A stretch of 64,000 nt of DNA from Pyxidicoccus sp. MSG2. GTDB taxonomy: Bacteria; Myxococcota; Myxococcia; Myxococcales; Myxococcaceae. The notes under the pieces were generated by a model, which was given only the letters and a program-made list of their open reading frames with translations, had not been told where the DNA came from and ran no database searches. The stretch spans positions 5,518,001 to 5,582,000 of the forward strand of contig NZ_JAPNKC010000001.1 in NCBI RefSeq assembly GCF_026626705.1, in the 5' to 3' direction. The translations under genes and the position numbers were made by a program. This document shows positions 43,971-53,494 of this stretch, piece by piece. Numbering within the stretch: position 1 is the first letter of the stretch; each line of letters begins with the position of its first letter.

Positions 43971-44525
43971 ATGACCCGGAAGCCCGCCACCTACGCCGAT
44001 TTGGAAGCGCTCCCGCCCGACAAGATTGGGGAGCTCATTGGCGGTGTGTTGTATGCGAGCCCACGGCCCACGATGGGCCACAGCCGGGTCGCCACTCACC
44101 TTCACGGCGAGCTGTACGGCCCCTTCGCGCGGGGCCGCGGCGGTGGCCCGGGAGGCTGGCTCATCCGCTTCGAGCCGGAGCTGCACCTGGGGGACGACGT
44201 GCTCGTCCCGGACGTCACGGGTTGGCGGCGCGAGCGGGTGCCCAGCCTTCCAGACGGCCCCGCCGCCAGGATTGCTCCCGACTGGGTCTGCGAGGTGCTC
44301 TCCCCGTCCACCGCCGTGCTGGACCGCGACAAGAAGATGACCGTCTACGCGCGTGAGGGTGTGCGCCACGTCTGGCTCATCGACCCGAAGCCCCGCACCC
44401 TGGAGGTCTTCCGCCTCGAAGGGGCGCACTACCTGCGGCTCGCCACGTGGACGGGTGACACCACCGTCCGTGCCGAACCCTTCGACGCGCTCGCGCTGGA
44501 ACTTCAACGCCTCTGGGAGGACTAG
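43971..44525 (+). CDS. Uma2-family (DUF820) restriction endonuclease-like protein
   Basis: A 184-residue protein of the Uma2 family, which has a PD-(D/E)xK nuclease fold. Motifs are ATYADLEALPPDKIGELIGGVLYASPRP, RFEPELHLGDDVLVPDVTGWRRER, WVCEVLSPSTAVLDRDKKMTVYAREGVRHVWLIDP. The active-site E, D-V and E-V-x-S-x-S...D-K residues look intact. No ribosome site precedes the ATG, but TATACT ends six bases before it, suggesting a leaderless mRNA. An in-frame ATG at 43938 is an alternative start. The biological role of the family is unknown. Confidence 0.82.
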   Translation: MTRKPATYADLEALPPDKIGELIGGVLYASPRPTMGHSRVATHLHGELYGPFARGRGGGPGGWLIRFEPELHLGDDVLVPDVTGWRRERVPSLPDGPAARIAPDWVCEVLSPSTAVLDRDKKMTVYAREGVRHVWLIDPKPRTLEVFRLEGAHYLRLATWTGDTTVRAEPFDALALELQRLWED

Positions 44526-44545
44526 CGGGTTAGGCTGGCCACACC

Positions 44546-45667
44546 ATGGCTGCCGAAGTCCCCCTGCTCTTCGACAAGGCCCACGTCCTCTGCTACCGCA
44601 CCTTCGACATCGCCGAGGAAATCGACCTCGAGCGTGCGCGCAAGGCCATCACCGAGGACTCGCGCCGCCTGAAGCTGTCTCGCGAGAACAGTCAGTACAT
44701 CCAGCTCCCCAATCCGCCCCTGGCCTATGAGCTGGGCCGCAAGCCGCTGGCCCTGCGTGATGGCCCCGTCACCGTGGATGCCACCGCGCGCCTGTTCGAC
44801 CACGGCGCCGTCTCCATCATCCTCCGCGTCCCCGTCGTCCCCGGCACCACGGTGGAGCACCTCACGCGCGTGGCCGACGAGCTCTATGACAGCCAGGCGC
44901 TGGAGGACCTGGCACTGGAGCTCGTCGAGGGCGTGCGCCGCACCATTGCCCGCGCCGTGCAGAAGACGCACCTGTGGGACCAGAACGAGAGCTACACCGT
45001 CATCTTCGCGGAGAGCATCCGCGGCAACCCGAGCGCGGATGAGCTCTTCGCTCGCATGGACCTCGCCCGGCTGCTCCTGGGAGAGAACGGCGCCGTGCCG
45101 CTGTCCTCCGGCGAGAGCGAGTCCGTGACGAAGGCGCGCTTCAGCTACACCATCAACGACCTGGTCGTCATCGACTGGAACAGCGCCTTCGTCTACGAGC
45201 CGTCCGGCTCGGGGGACATCCCGGACCTGCTCGAAATCGCCAACGCGCAGCTGCTGGAGTTCCGCTACTACGACGAGCGGCTGGACGAGCACATCGCCCG
45301 CATCCACGACGAGGTGCAGGCCAAGCGCCACGAGTGGACCCGCCTCTTCCGCAGCCCGTATCGCACCCTGACGCGGCAGACGCTCACCACGCTGGTGGAC
45401 CTCAACGAGTTCATCGAGCGCGTGGAGAACAGCCTCAAGGTCATCGGCGACTTCTACCTGGCCAAGGTCTACGAGGGCGCGGTGCGCCGCATGCGCATCC
45501 CCAACTGGCAGGACTCCGTCACGCGCAAGCAGGCGCTGCTCGCCCAGACGTATGCCCTGCTCAAGGGGGATGTCGACATTGACCGCTCGCACACGCTCGA
45601 GGTCGTCGTCATCCTGCTCATCGCGCTCGAAATCGTCTTCGCCTTCTTCCGGGTACTGGACCACTGA
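44546..45667 (+). CDS. RMD1/YagE-like (DUF155) membrane-anchored protein
   Basis: A 373-residue protein resembling the DUF155/RMD1 family. It has an N-terminal alpha/beta half with FDHGAVSIILRVPVVPG, a middle part (YTINDLVVIDWNSAFVYEPSGSGDIPDLLEIANAQLLEFRYYDERLD), long helices with a coiled tendency, and a single C-terminal membrane helix (VVVILLIALEIVFAFF). This C-terminal anchor is typical of the family. Yeast homologues are mitochondrial, but the bacterial role is unknown. It follows the Uma2 gene by 20 bp on the same strand. Confidence 0.65.
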   Translation: MAAEVPLLFDKAHVLCYRTFDIAEEIDLERARKAITEDSRRLKLSRENSQYIQLPNPPLAYELGRKPLALRDGPVTVDATARLFDHGAVSIILRVPVVPGTTVEHLTRVADELYDSQALEDLALELVEGVRRTIARAVQKTHLWDQNESYTVIFAESIRGNPSADELFARMDLARLLLGENGAVPLSSGESESVTKARFSYTINDLVVIDWNSAFVYEPSGSGDIPDLLEIANAQLLEFRYYDERLDEHIARIHDEVQAKRHEWTRLFRSPYRTLTRQTLTTLVDLNEFIERVENSLKVIGDFYLAKVYEGAVRRMRIPNWQDSVTRKQALLAQTYALLKGDVDIDRSHTLEVVVILLIALEIVFAFFRVLDH

Positions 45668-45784
45668 GGTCGAATCCACACCCTGTACCCTCGGACAGGG
45701 TGGGCCGGGTTTCGCGGATTCCCCGGACGTGGGAGACTGAGGCCCGAGGCAGGGTGCTGCAGGCCGTGCCGGGGGGAGTGGGGC

Positions 45785-48700
45785 ATGAAGGTGCCCGAAA
45801 GCAGCCTGGTGGCCGCGGTGGACCGCATGTCGCGGGCCCTGGAGCGGCTTGCGGCGGCACCGCCCGTGGTGGCGGTGCTGGAGGAGCTCCTACGTCAAGC
45901 CGCGGCCACGCTGGGCGCGCCCGGCGCCTTCGTCTGCTGGTGGGGCGACGGGGGACGGTTGCGCACGCTCGTCACGCCCGGAGTGGGTGAGGACGCGGCG
46001 GCCATCTGCGCGCAGCGGCTGCTGGCGAATGCGCCGGGGCCCTCGGAGACGCCGGAGCCGTACATCGCGGAGGACCTGGCGCGAGACGCGCTGCTGGCGG
46101 ACGAGCCCGAGGCGGTGCGGGGGTTGGACGCGGGCTCGCTGCTGTCGTTCCCCATCTTCTTCTCGTCGGGGCGGGGCGCGGCCGGCGTGCTGGCGGTGCT
46201 CTTCCGCGAGGCGCGGCGGCCGTCCGAGGAGGACGTGAAGCGTTTCGGCCTCTACGCGCGGCTGGCGGGGCTGGCGCTGGAGCGTGAGCGCATGGCCGAG
46301 ACGACGCGCCAGTCGGTGCTGCACGCGCGCGCGGAGGTGGAGGAGACGGAGGTGCTGCGCCTCAGCCGCTTCCAGGCGGTGACGGAGGCCTTCGGCCGCG
46401 CGCTCACCCGCGACGAGGTGGCGCGCGTGGTGCTGGACCTGGGCCTGCCCGCGGTGGGCGCGGCGAATGGCATGGTGCACCTGGTGGACGCGGGCGGGAC
46501 GGCGGTGGAGCTGACGGCGTCGGTGGGCATTCCGGACGAGCTGGTGGCCCCCATGCGCGTGCTGCCGAAGGGGGGCAGGGATTTGCCGGGCTACGAGGCG
46601 GTGCGCACGGGCGCGCCGGTGTGGCTGGAGGGGCCGGAGGAGGTGCGGGCGCGCTACCCGCGTCTGTCGGCGCTGGTGGCCTCTGGGCGGGCGCGCTCGC
46701 TGGTGCTGCTGCCGCTGTTCGTGGAGGGGCGCATCTTCGGGACGCTGGGCTTCGGCTTCGCGGAGGCGAAGCGCTTCTCCGCGCTGGAGCGGACGTCGAT
46801 TGCCGGACTGGCGCGGCAGTGTGGGCAGGCGCTGGAGCGCTCCCGGCTGTACGAGCGCGAGCGCACCGCGCGGCTCCAGGCGGAGGCGGCCGGGCAGCGG
46901 CTGCGGTTGCTCGCGGATGCGAGTGCCCTGGTGGCAGGCTCGATGGAGTGGGAGGAGACGGTGGCGGGCGTGGCGCGGCTGGCGCTGGGCAGCTTCGCGG
47001 ACGGGTGCACGGTGGACTCGTTCGAGGAGGGCGTGGTGCGGCGGCTGGCGGTGCTGCCCCCGGACCCGTTGAAGGCTCCGGAGGGGGTGCGGACTTCGCC
47101 GGAGCGAGGAGAGCCGTGGCATGCGTCGCTGCTGGCGGAGGTGCTGGCCACGGGGCGCTCGCGGATGATGACGCGCTCGGCGGGGATGGCCGTGGGCGGA
47201 AGGGCGGAGCTGTCCGAAATGGGGGCCGCGGAGCACCCCCGGGCGATGGCCTCGGGGGCACGCAACCATGACGTGCCCCATGACGTGCCCCATGATGGGC
47301 AGCGAGGTGAGTCGACGGGCGCACTGGCGAAGGTCCTGGTGATGCACGTGGAGCCTTCGCGGCAGACGGAGGGCGCCCAGGCGCCCGAGGTGGGCTCGCT
47401 CATCGTGACGCCGCTCGTCGCGCGCCATCGCACGCTCGGCGCACTGACCTTCGTGCGGAGCGAGGCCCGCGCGCCCTTCGACGACGCGGACCTCTCGCTC
47501 GCGGAAGAGTTGGCGGGCCGCGCGGCATTGGCCATCGACAACGCGCGCCTGCTGCGCAAGGCCCGCGCGGCGGAGGAGGAGAGCCGGCGCAGCGCCGCGC
47601 GGCTCCACGTGCTGGTGCAGGTCAGCCAGCTCATCGCGGAGGCCGGGCTGGATTTGACCAGCGTGCTCGACGTGCTGGCCCGCAAGGTGTCGGAGGCCAT
47701 CGGCGACGCGTGCGTGCTCCAGCTCCTCGCCGCGGACAAGGAGCACCTGGACGTGGTGTCCGTCCACCATCCGAATCCGGGGGCCCGCGCGGTGCTGGAG
47801 GACTCGCTGCACCGCTTCCCCGCGAGGCTCGGAGAGGGGCTGTCGGGCCGCGTGGCCGCCAGCGGGCAGACGCTCTTCGTGCCCCGGCTGAACGCGGAGG
47901 AGCTGCATGGCGAGCAGGTTCCCGAGGGCGTGTCCTTCCTGGAGCGCTACGGCCCGCAGAGCGTCATCGTCGTCCCCCTGGGCGTGCGAGGCCGCGTGCT
48001 GGGCACGCTGGGCGTCATGCGTGAAGCGCAGGGGCGCGAGTACACCGTGGAGGAGCGCGCCCTGCTGGAGAGCCTCGCGGCGCGCGCGGCGCTCGCCATC
48101 GAGGACGCGCGCCTGTACGGCGCGGCCACGCAGGCGGTGAAGGCGCGCGATGAGCTGCTGTCGGTGGCGGGCCACGAGCTGAAGTCCCCGCTCAACGCGC
48201 TCCAGCTCCAAATCCATCTGCTCGCGCGCATGGCGAAGGAGGCCATGGCGGCGAACGGGCTGGCGGAGCGCGCGGAGAAGGCGGCGCGCGCGAGCCAGCG
48301 GCTGGGCCTGCTCATCGACGACCTGATGGACGTGTCGCGCATCAGCTCCGGGCGGTTGAACCTTCAGCTCGAGGAGGTGGACCTCGCGGCCCTCACGCGT
48401 GAGCTGGTGGCGCGCATGTCCGAGGAGCTGGCCCGCGCCGGCAGCGAGGTGCGGCTGTCCGTGGACACGGCGGTGACGGGCCGGTGGGACCGGCTGCGCC
48501 TGGAGCAGGTGCTCGTCAACCTGTTGTCCAACGCGGCCAAGTACGGCGCGGGCCGTCCGGTGCAGGTGACGGTGGACCTGCAGGGGCCGGTGGCGCGGCT
48601 CGCCGTGAGGGACCAGGGCATCGGCGTCGCGCCCGAAGAGCAGGAGCGCATCTTCGAGCGCTTCGAGCGCTCCGCCTCGGTGCAGCACTTCAAGGGGCTG

Positions 48701-48817
48701 GGCCTGGGGCTCTGGATTACCCGCCGCATCGTCGAGGCCCACGGCGGCTGCATCCGCCTGGAGAGCCAGCCGGGCGAGGGTTCCACCTTCACCGTGGAGC
48801 TGCCCCTGGGGACGTGA
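45785..48817 (+). CDS. Soluble hybrid sensor histidine kinase with four GAF-like modules
   Basis: A 1010-residue cytoplasmic kinase. Four GAF-like sensing modules are visible: about 25-175, 190-355, 370-595 and 615-770. The third is interrupted by a low-complexity insert with the short repeat HDVPHDVPHD near residue 500. HisKA follows with the phospho-accepting His797 in SVAGHELKSPLN. HATPase_c then has the N box LEQVLVNLLSNAAKYG (Asn916), DQGIGVAPEEQERIFERF and GLGLGLWITRRIVEAHGG. There is no membrane segment, so it senses a cytoplasmic ligand. No response regulator is directly adjacent, although a REC-cyclase gene lies 1.1 kb downstream. Confidence 0.92.
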   Translation: MKVPESSLVAAVDRMSRALERLAAAPPVVAVLEELLRQAAATLGAPGAFVCWWGDGGRLRTLVTPGVGEDAAAICAQRLLANAPGPSETPEPYIAEDLARDALLADEPEAVRGLDAGSLLSFPIFFSSGRGAAGVLAVLFREARRPSEEDVKRFGLYARLAGLALERERMAETTRQSVLHARAEVEETEVLRLSRFQAVTEAFGRALTRDEVARVVLDLGLPAVGAANGMVHLVDAGGTAVELTASVGIPDELVAPMRVLPKGGRDLPGYEAVRTGAPVWLEGPEEVRARYPRLSALVASGRARSLVLLPLFVEGRIFGTLGFGFAEAKRFSALERTSIAGLARQCGQALERSRLYERERTARLQAEAAGQRLRLLADASALVAGSMEWEETVAGVARLALGSFADGCTVDSFEEGVVRRLAVLPPDPLKAPEGVRTSPERGEPWHASLLAEVLATGRSRMMTRSAGMAVGGRAELSEMGAAEHPRAMASGARNHDVPHDVPHDGQRGESTGALAKVLVMHVEPSRQTEGAQAPEVGSLIVTPLVARHRTLGALTFVRSEARAPFDDADLSLAEELAGRAALAIDNARLLRKARAAEEESRRSAARLHVLVQVSQLIAEAGLDLTSVLDVLARKVSEAIGDACVLQLLAADKEHLDVVSVHHPNPGARAVLEDSLHRFPARLGEGLSGRVAASGQTLFVPRLNAEELHGEQVPEGVSFLERYGPQSVIVVPLGVRGRVLGTLGVMREAQGREYTVEERALLESLAARAALAIEDARLYGAATQAVKARDELLSVAGHELKSPLNALQLQIHLLARMAKEAMAANGLAERAEKAARASQRLGLLIDDLMDVSRISSGRLNLQLEEVDLAALTRELVARMSEELARAGSEVRLSVDTAVTGRWDRLRLEQVLVNLLSNAAKYGAGRPVQVTVDLQGPVARLAVRDQGIGVAPEEQERIFERFERSASVQHFKGLGLGLWITRRIVEAHGGCIRLESQPGEGSTFTVELPLGT

Positions 48818-48892
48818 CGCCCGCGCTTCACCGCCCGCCCCACCGCGTGCCTCCTGGACAGCCCGGGCCCCCTGCGCTCTGTTGCCGCGGAC

Positions 48893-49912
48893 ATGACGCA
48901 CGCACGCCTCCGTCTGACGCTGCTCACCCTCGTGCTGGGGGCGCTCTCCCTCGGGTGCCGCCACGCTCCCGAGGACCGGCCTGGCTCCGACGACGACAGG
49001 GACGGCGTGCTCAACGCGGACGACGCCTGCCCGGAAGCGCGGGGCGCCTCCGCCACGCGCGGCTGCCCGCCGAAGGACACGGACGGAGACGGCGTGGACG
49101 ACTCCGTCGACAAGTGCGCGCGCCTCGCCGGCCCCGCCTCCCGCGAGGGCTGCCCCGTGCGCGACGGGGACGGGGATGGCGTGGAGGACGCGCGCGATTC
49201 GTGCCCTCGCGTCGTCGGCGTGCTGGAGCGCCAGGGCTGCCCGGTGGAGGACCTGGACCGGGATGGCCTGGAGGGCGCGGCGGACCGGTGCCCGGAGGAG
49301 GCTGGCCCCGCCGTCCGCGACGGCTGCCCCGAGGACGACGCGGACCACGACGGCGTCCCGGATGAGAGCGACGCCTGCCCCGAGCAGGAGGGCTTCGCCT
49401 CGCTGCGCGGCTGCCCCGAGCGCGACGCGGACGGGGACTCCGTGGCGGACCACCGTGACAACTGCCCTCGCGAGCGGGGCGCCGCGGACAACCAGGGCTG
49501 TCCGTCCAAGCAGAAGCAGCTCGTCCTCATCCGGCAGGACCGGCTGGAGCTGCGCGAGCGCCTGGTCTTCGACTCCGGCACGGCGACCCTCCAGCCGCGC
49601 TCGTTTCCGCTGCTGGACAACGTGGCCCGCGTGCTCCTGGCGCACCCGGAGCTGACCCCCGTCGTCGTGGCGAGCCACACCGACAACCGCGGCGACCCGG
49701 ACGTCAGCCGCGCCCTGTCCCAGTCCCGGGCGGAGGCCGTGCGCGCGTACCTCGTGGCGCAGGGCGTGCCCGCGGACCGGCTCGACGCCCAGGGCCACGG
49801 GGCCGATAGACCCATCGCGTCGAACGAGACGTCCCAGGGGCGCGAGGCCAACCGCCGCGTGGAGCTGCTGCTCCCAGCGCCCGGCCCCCACTCGAAGAGT
49901 CCCCGCCGCTGA
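48893..49912 (+). CDS. OmpA-family lipoprotein with thrombospondin type 3 repeats
   Basis: A 339-residue lipoprotein (lipobox LGALSLGC). About six calcium-binding-type TSP3 repeats follow (pattern DxDxDGVxDxxDxCP, for example DTDGDGVDDSVDKC and DADGDSVADHRDNCP; about 30-210). The C-terminal OmpA peptidoglycan-binding domain is LVFDSGTATLQPRSFPLLDNVARVL, VVVASHTDNRGDPDVSRALSQSRAEAVRAYL and GHGADRPIASNETSQGREANRRVEL. It should tether the outer membrane to the cell wall. The Cys pairs between repeats probably form disulfides. Confidence 0.9.
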   Translation: MTHARLRLTLLTLVLGALSLGCRHAPEDRPGSDDDRDGVLNADDACPEARGASATRGCPPKDTDGDGVDDSVDKCARLAGPASREGCPVRDGDGDGVEDARDSCPRVVGVLERQGCPVEDLDRDGLEGAADRCPEEAGPAVRDGCPEDDADHDGVPDESDACPEQEGFASLRGCPERDADGDSVADHRDNCPRERGAADNQGCPSKQKQLVLIRQDRLELRERLVFDSGTATLQPRSFPLLDNVARVLLAHPELTPVVVASHTDNRGDPDVSRALSQSRAEAVRAYLVAQGVPADRLDAQGHGADRPIASNETSQGREANRRVELLLPAPGPHSKSPRR

Positions 49913-49970
49913 CGGCCCGTGTCAGCCGAGACACCCGCCACATGCCACCCGTGCGGTGTAGGATTGGCGC

Positions 49971-51431
49971 ATGAGTGCTTCGAGCCCCCTGTTCGGTGAC
50001 CTGCTGCTCAAGCTGGGCATCGTCACGCCCAGTCAGGTGCAGGAGGCCCTTGCCCTGCAGGCCCTCACCGGCCAGCGCGTGGGTGAGGCCCTCATCTCCC
50101 TCGGCTACGTCACGCGCGAGCAGATTCAGGACGCGCTGGGCGAGGCGCTCGGGCTGCATCAGGACAAGAGCCCCCTCCAGCCCGCGCTGGGCGAGCTGCT
50201 CGTGGGGCTCAAGTACGTGACGCTGGCGCAGCTCGAGGAGGCGCTCGCCCGCCAGCGCCGCGACGGCCGCAAGCTGGGCGAAATCCTCGTCGAGCTGGGC
50301 CACTGCACGTACAAGCAAATCTACGAGGCGCTCGGCCTGCAGAACCGCATCGCCGGTCGGCAGGAGGCCCCGCGGCCCTTCATCGACGGCCGCCGCCGCG
50401 TGGTGGTGGTGGACGACAGCCCGCTGGCCTGCGCCTTCGTGCAGGAGGGGCTCGTCGCGCTGAACTACGAGGTGCTCTGCTACCAGGACCCGTTCGAGGC
50501 GCTGGAGGGCATGAGCCGCCTGCAGCCCGCCATCGTCCTGAGTGATTTGGAGATGCCCGGCCTGGACGGCGTGGAGCTGTGCCGGCGGCTGAAGGAAGGC
50601 CCCAGCCGCGGCGTGCCGGTCATCATCCTCACCGCGAATGACCGCGAGGCCGAGCGCGTGCGCGGCCTGCGCGCGGGCGCCGACGACTACGTCAACAAGT
50701 CCGCCTCCATGGACGAGCTGGCCGCGCGAATCGAGAGCGTGGTGCGGCGCACCGGCGAGACGGAGCGCATGCGCAAGCTGTTCGCGCGCTACACGTCCGA
50801 CGCGGTGGTGGACGAAATCCTCAAGAGCGCGGACGCGGTGGTGCTCACCGGTGAGAAGCGCGAGGTGACGGTGCTGTTCTCGGACATCCGCAACTTCACC
50901 GGGCTGGCGGAGAGCCTGCCGCCAGAGCAGGTGGTCGGCGTGCTCAACCAGGTGCTGGGGCGGCTGTCGGACGCGGTCTTCACCTGCGGCGGCACGCTGG
51001 ACAAGTTCCTCGGCGACGGGCTGATGGCCGTCTTCGGCGCGCCGGTGGCCCGCACGGACGACGCGCTGCGCGCGCTCCAGTGCGCGAAGATGATGATGGA
51101 CGCCATGGCGGACCTGCGCATCGAGGCGGAGTCGGAGTGGGCCGCCAACGGGCGCGAGGGCCGGCCGCTCGTGCTGGAGCTGGGCATCGGCATCAACTCG
51201 GGCGTCGTGGTCGCGGGCAACATCGGCAGCACGGTGCGCGCGGAGTACACCTGCATCGGCGACGCGGTGAATGTGGCCGCGCGGCTGTGCGCGCTGGCCG
51301 GCCCGGGGGAAATCCTCGTCGGCGAGCGCACCCGCGAGCTGGTCAACGCGAATGACACCGCCTTCGAGGACCTGCCGCCGGTGCGGCTGAAGGGCAAGCA
51401 GCAGCCCGTCCCGCTGTACCGCGCGCTATAA
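49971..51431 (+). CDS. MshEN-like / response regulator / class III adenylate cyclase fusion
   Basis: A 486-residue signalling protein. The N terminus has two MshEN-like repeats (FGDLLLKLGIVTPSQVQEALALQ and LGELLVGLKYVTLAQLEEALARQ), a module that in type II/IV secretion ATPases can bind c-di-GMP. A REC domain follows (VVVVDDSP, phospho-Asp in VLSDLEMPGLDG, ILTAND, K in VNKSA). The last part is a class III cyclase (VTVLFSDIRNFTGLAESL, DKFLGDGLMAVFGAP, IGDAVNVAARL) with both metal aspartates. It may link c-di-GMP and phosphorylation to cAMP output (inference). A GspG-like gene follows after 8 bp. Confidence 0.88.
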   Translation: MSASSPLFGDLLLKLGIVTPSQVQEALALQALTGQRVGEALISLGYVTREQIQDALGEALGLHQDKSPLQPALGELLVGLKYVTLAQLEEALARQRRDGRKLGEILVELGHCTYKQIYEALGLQNRIAGRQEAPRPFIDGRRRVVVVDDSPLACAFVQEGLVALNYEVLCYQDPFEALEGMSRLQPAIVLSDLEMPGLDGVELCRRLKEGPSRGVPVIILTANDREAERVRGLRAGADDYVNKSASMDELAARIESVVRRTGETERMRKLFARYTSDAVVDEILKSADAVVLTGEKREVTVLFSDIRNFTGLAESLPPEQVVGVLNQVLGRLSDAVFTCGGTLDKFLGDGLMAVFGAPVARTDDALRALQCAKMMMDAMADLRIEAESEWAANGREGRPLVLELGIGINSGVVVAGNIGSTVRAEYTCIGDAVNVAARLCALAGPGEILVGERTRELVNANDTAFEDLPPVRLKGKQQPVPLYRAL

Positions 51432-51439
51432 GGGCGCCC

Positions 51440-51853
51440 ATGAGCCCCACCTCGGACGCCCTGCCGCCGCCTTCCCGACGCTCTCCCATCCTCTGGGTGG
51501 GGCTGGTGTTCGCGCTCGCGCTCATCGGCACGGTGCTGGGCTCGGCCCTCTTCCGCTCCCGCGCCATCCACTCGGACCGCATCCACCAGGACTTCGCGGT
51601 GCTGGAGGACGCGCTGGAGCGCTACCGCGCGGATGGGAACACCCTGCCCGAGGAAGCGGACCTCCAGCAGTTGCTGGTGCCCAAGTACCTCCCGTCCCTG
51701 CCGCTGGACCCGTGGGGCCATCCGTACCGCTACACCAGCAATGGCGAGCGGGTGATTCTCATCACCCTGGGCCAGGACGACCTGCGGGGCGGCAAGGGCG
51801 AGGAGCAGGACCACACCAACTCCGACGGGCACGGCACGCCGCGCGCGAAGTGA
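51440..51853 (+). CDS. GspG-like pseudopilin-related protein
   Basis: A 137-residue membrane-anchored protein. One N-terminal helix (ILWVGLVFALALIGTVLGSAL) is followed by the C-terminal part of type II secretion major pseudopilin GspG (DFAVLEDALERYRADGNTLP, LVPKYLPSLPLDPWGHPYRYTSNGERVILITLGQDDLRGGKG). The prepilin peptidase site G/F-T-L-x-E is not present, so it is not a standard pseudopilin. It starts 8 bp after the cyclase gene and is probably cotranscribed with it. Confidence 0.75.
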   Translation: MSPTSDALPPPSRRSPILWVGLVFALALIGTVLGSALFRSRAIHSDRIHQDFAVLEDALERYRADGNTLPEEADLQQLLVPKYLPSLPLDPWGHPYRYTSNGERVILITLGQDDLRGGKGEEQDHTNSDGHGTPRAK

Positions 51854-51974
51854 CGCCCCGGCCGTCCCTCGAAGCAGGGGGGCGGGCGAGCGGAGGCGTA
51901 TGCCGCCCGGCGGCGCCGTGTGCATCTGTTCCCTCACGGGGTGGCTCCCGCCACCCCGATGAAGGAGGGCGGCC

Positions 51975-53336
51975 ATGGCCATCGTTTGTGCGACGAACCT
52001 CTCCCCCGAGTCGGTCGAGGCAGCGAACGTGGCGGCGGCGCTGGCGGCCAGGCTGGGCGAGCCCCTGCTGCTGCTCGGCGTCCTGGACGGTGAACCCCCC
52101 GGCCCCATGGGGAGGGACGCGGAGTCGGCTGCCCTCCAGCGGCTGGAGGCAGAGAGCGCCCGGCTGAGGCCGGTGGCCGGGGTGGTGCGGCCCGTGCTGC
52201 GCTCCAGCACCGCGGCGGAGGAGGTGCTCAGCGACGAGGAGTGCCGGCACGGGCGCTGGGTGGTGGTGGCGGCCGACGGGTGGCGCCCCCCGGCGTGGCG
52301 GCGCGCCTCCATGCCGGAGCGGCTGGCGAGGCACGGCTGCGCCCCGGTGTTGGCGGTGCGGCGCGAGGCGGCCCTGGTGGACTGGCTGCGCGGGCGCAGG
52401 CGGCTGTTGGTGATGGTGGGGGTGGACCCGTGCTCGGCCACCTCCGACGCCGCGGTGACGTTCCTCCGCGAGGTGCGCCGCGTGGGCCCGTGCGACGTGC
52501 TGGCCACCTACGTGTGCTCGCCGCTGGAGGCGCGTGAGCGGCTGGGCATCCACACGCCCGTGCACGTGGAGGTGCTGGAGCCGACGGTGCGGAACATGGA
52601 GGCGCTGGACCCCGCGGTGGAGCGCGTGCTGCAACGCGACGTCTGCGAGCGGGTGGGGATGCTCGAGGGAGAAGGGCGCCTGGAGGTGGTGCTGGAGCCC
52701 GGTTTCGGGCGGCCGGCGGACCACCTGCTGCATGTGGCGCACGCGCGCGGGGCGGACCTGGTCGTGGTGGGCACGCACGCGCGCGGCGGGCTGGGCCGGC
52801 TGTGGCACGGCTCGGTGTCCGCGGGGGTGTTGCGGCACGCGGAGCAGTCCGTGGCGTGCGTGCCGCCCTCGCTGCGCGAGCCGCGTCCGGCCGTGGCGCC
52901 TCGCAGCGTGCTGGTGCCGGTGGACTTCTCGGAGGCCAGCGCGCGAGCCATCTCCCAGGCGCGCTCGCTGGTGGGGCCCGGAGGCCGCGTCCACCTGCTG
53001 CACGTCCACCGCCGGCGCTCGGGGGAGGTGGCCTTCCACGACCACTACGGCGTGCTGCCCGAGCCGCCGCGGGAGAAGGACCGGGTGCTCCAGCGGCTGT
53101 GGGAGCTGGTGCCGCGCGACGCGGGGTCGCAGGCGGTGCACTGGAGCGTGGAGGGCGTCTCCGGGGACGACGTGACGCTGGCCATCTGCCAGGCCACGGA
53201 GCGCGAAGGGGTGGACCTGGTGTGCGTGGGCACCTCGCCGGAGCCCTCGCGGGAGCCGGATGCCCTCAAGGGCGCGGTGGCCCGCGAGCTGGTGGCCCGC
53301 TGCCGCCGGCCCGTCATGGTGGTGCCCACCGCCTGA
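51975..53336 (+). CDS. Universal stress protein with three tandem Usp domains
   Basis: A 453-residue soluble protein made of Usp folds. Domain 1 (about 1-140) has CATNLSPESVEAANVAAALAARLG and is degenerate at the nucleotide loop. Domain 2 (about 145-300) starts RLLVMVGVDPCSATSDAAV and contains VVVGTHARGGLGRLWHGSVSAGVLRHA, a well-kept ATP-binding loop. Domain 3 (about 308-453) starts SVLVPVDFSEASARAISQA and ends VCVGTSPEPSREPDAL...CRRPVMVVPT. Three domains is more than the usual one or two. The start has a strong AAGGAGGGCGGCC site. Confidence 0.82.
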   Translation: MAIVCATNLSPESVEAANVAAALAARLGEPLLLLGVLDGEPPGPMGRDAESAALQRLEAESARLRPVAGVVRPVLRSSTAAEEVLSDEECRHGRWVVVAADGWRPPAWRRASMPERLARHGCAPVLAVRREAALVDWLRGRRRLLVMVGVDPCSATSDAAVTFLREVRRVGPCDVLATYVCSPLEARERLGIHTPVHVEVLEPTVRNMEALDPAVERVLQRDVCERVGMLEGEGRLEVVLEPGFGRPADHLLHVAHARGADLVVVGTHARGGLGRLWHGSVSAGVLRHAEQSVACVPPSLREPRPAVAPRSVLVPVDFSEASARAISQARSLVGPGGRVHLLHVHRRRSGEVAFHDHYGVLPEPPREKDRVLQRLWELVPRDAGSQAVHWSVEGVSGDDVTLAICQATEREGVDLVCVGTSPEPSREPDALKGAVARELVARCRRPVMVVPTA

Positions 53337-53494
53337 GGGTAATTCCTGTCAGCCCACCTTGTCTCACGTGAAAGGGATTTCAGGTGGGATGCGATGTGAC
53401 ATACCTGTGAAGACGCGTCACCCATTGAACGGAGGACCCGGTAGGGCGTTAGACTCCCTCAGACACGATTTTCCAGACAGCAGGGGGTCATCCG

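Noticed and set aside
45890..49891. Very long open frame antisense to the GAF kinase and OmpA genes
   Set aside because: The translation is His/Arg/Ala-rich low complexity without domains, caused by extreme GC in third positions of the real genes; the sense strand carries complete kinase and OmpA motifs.
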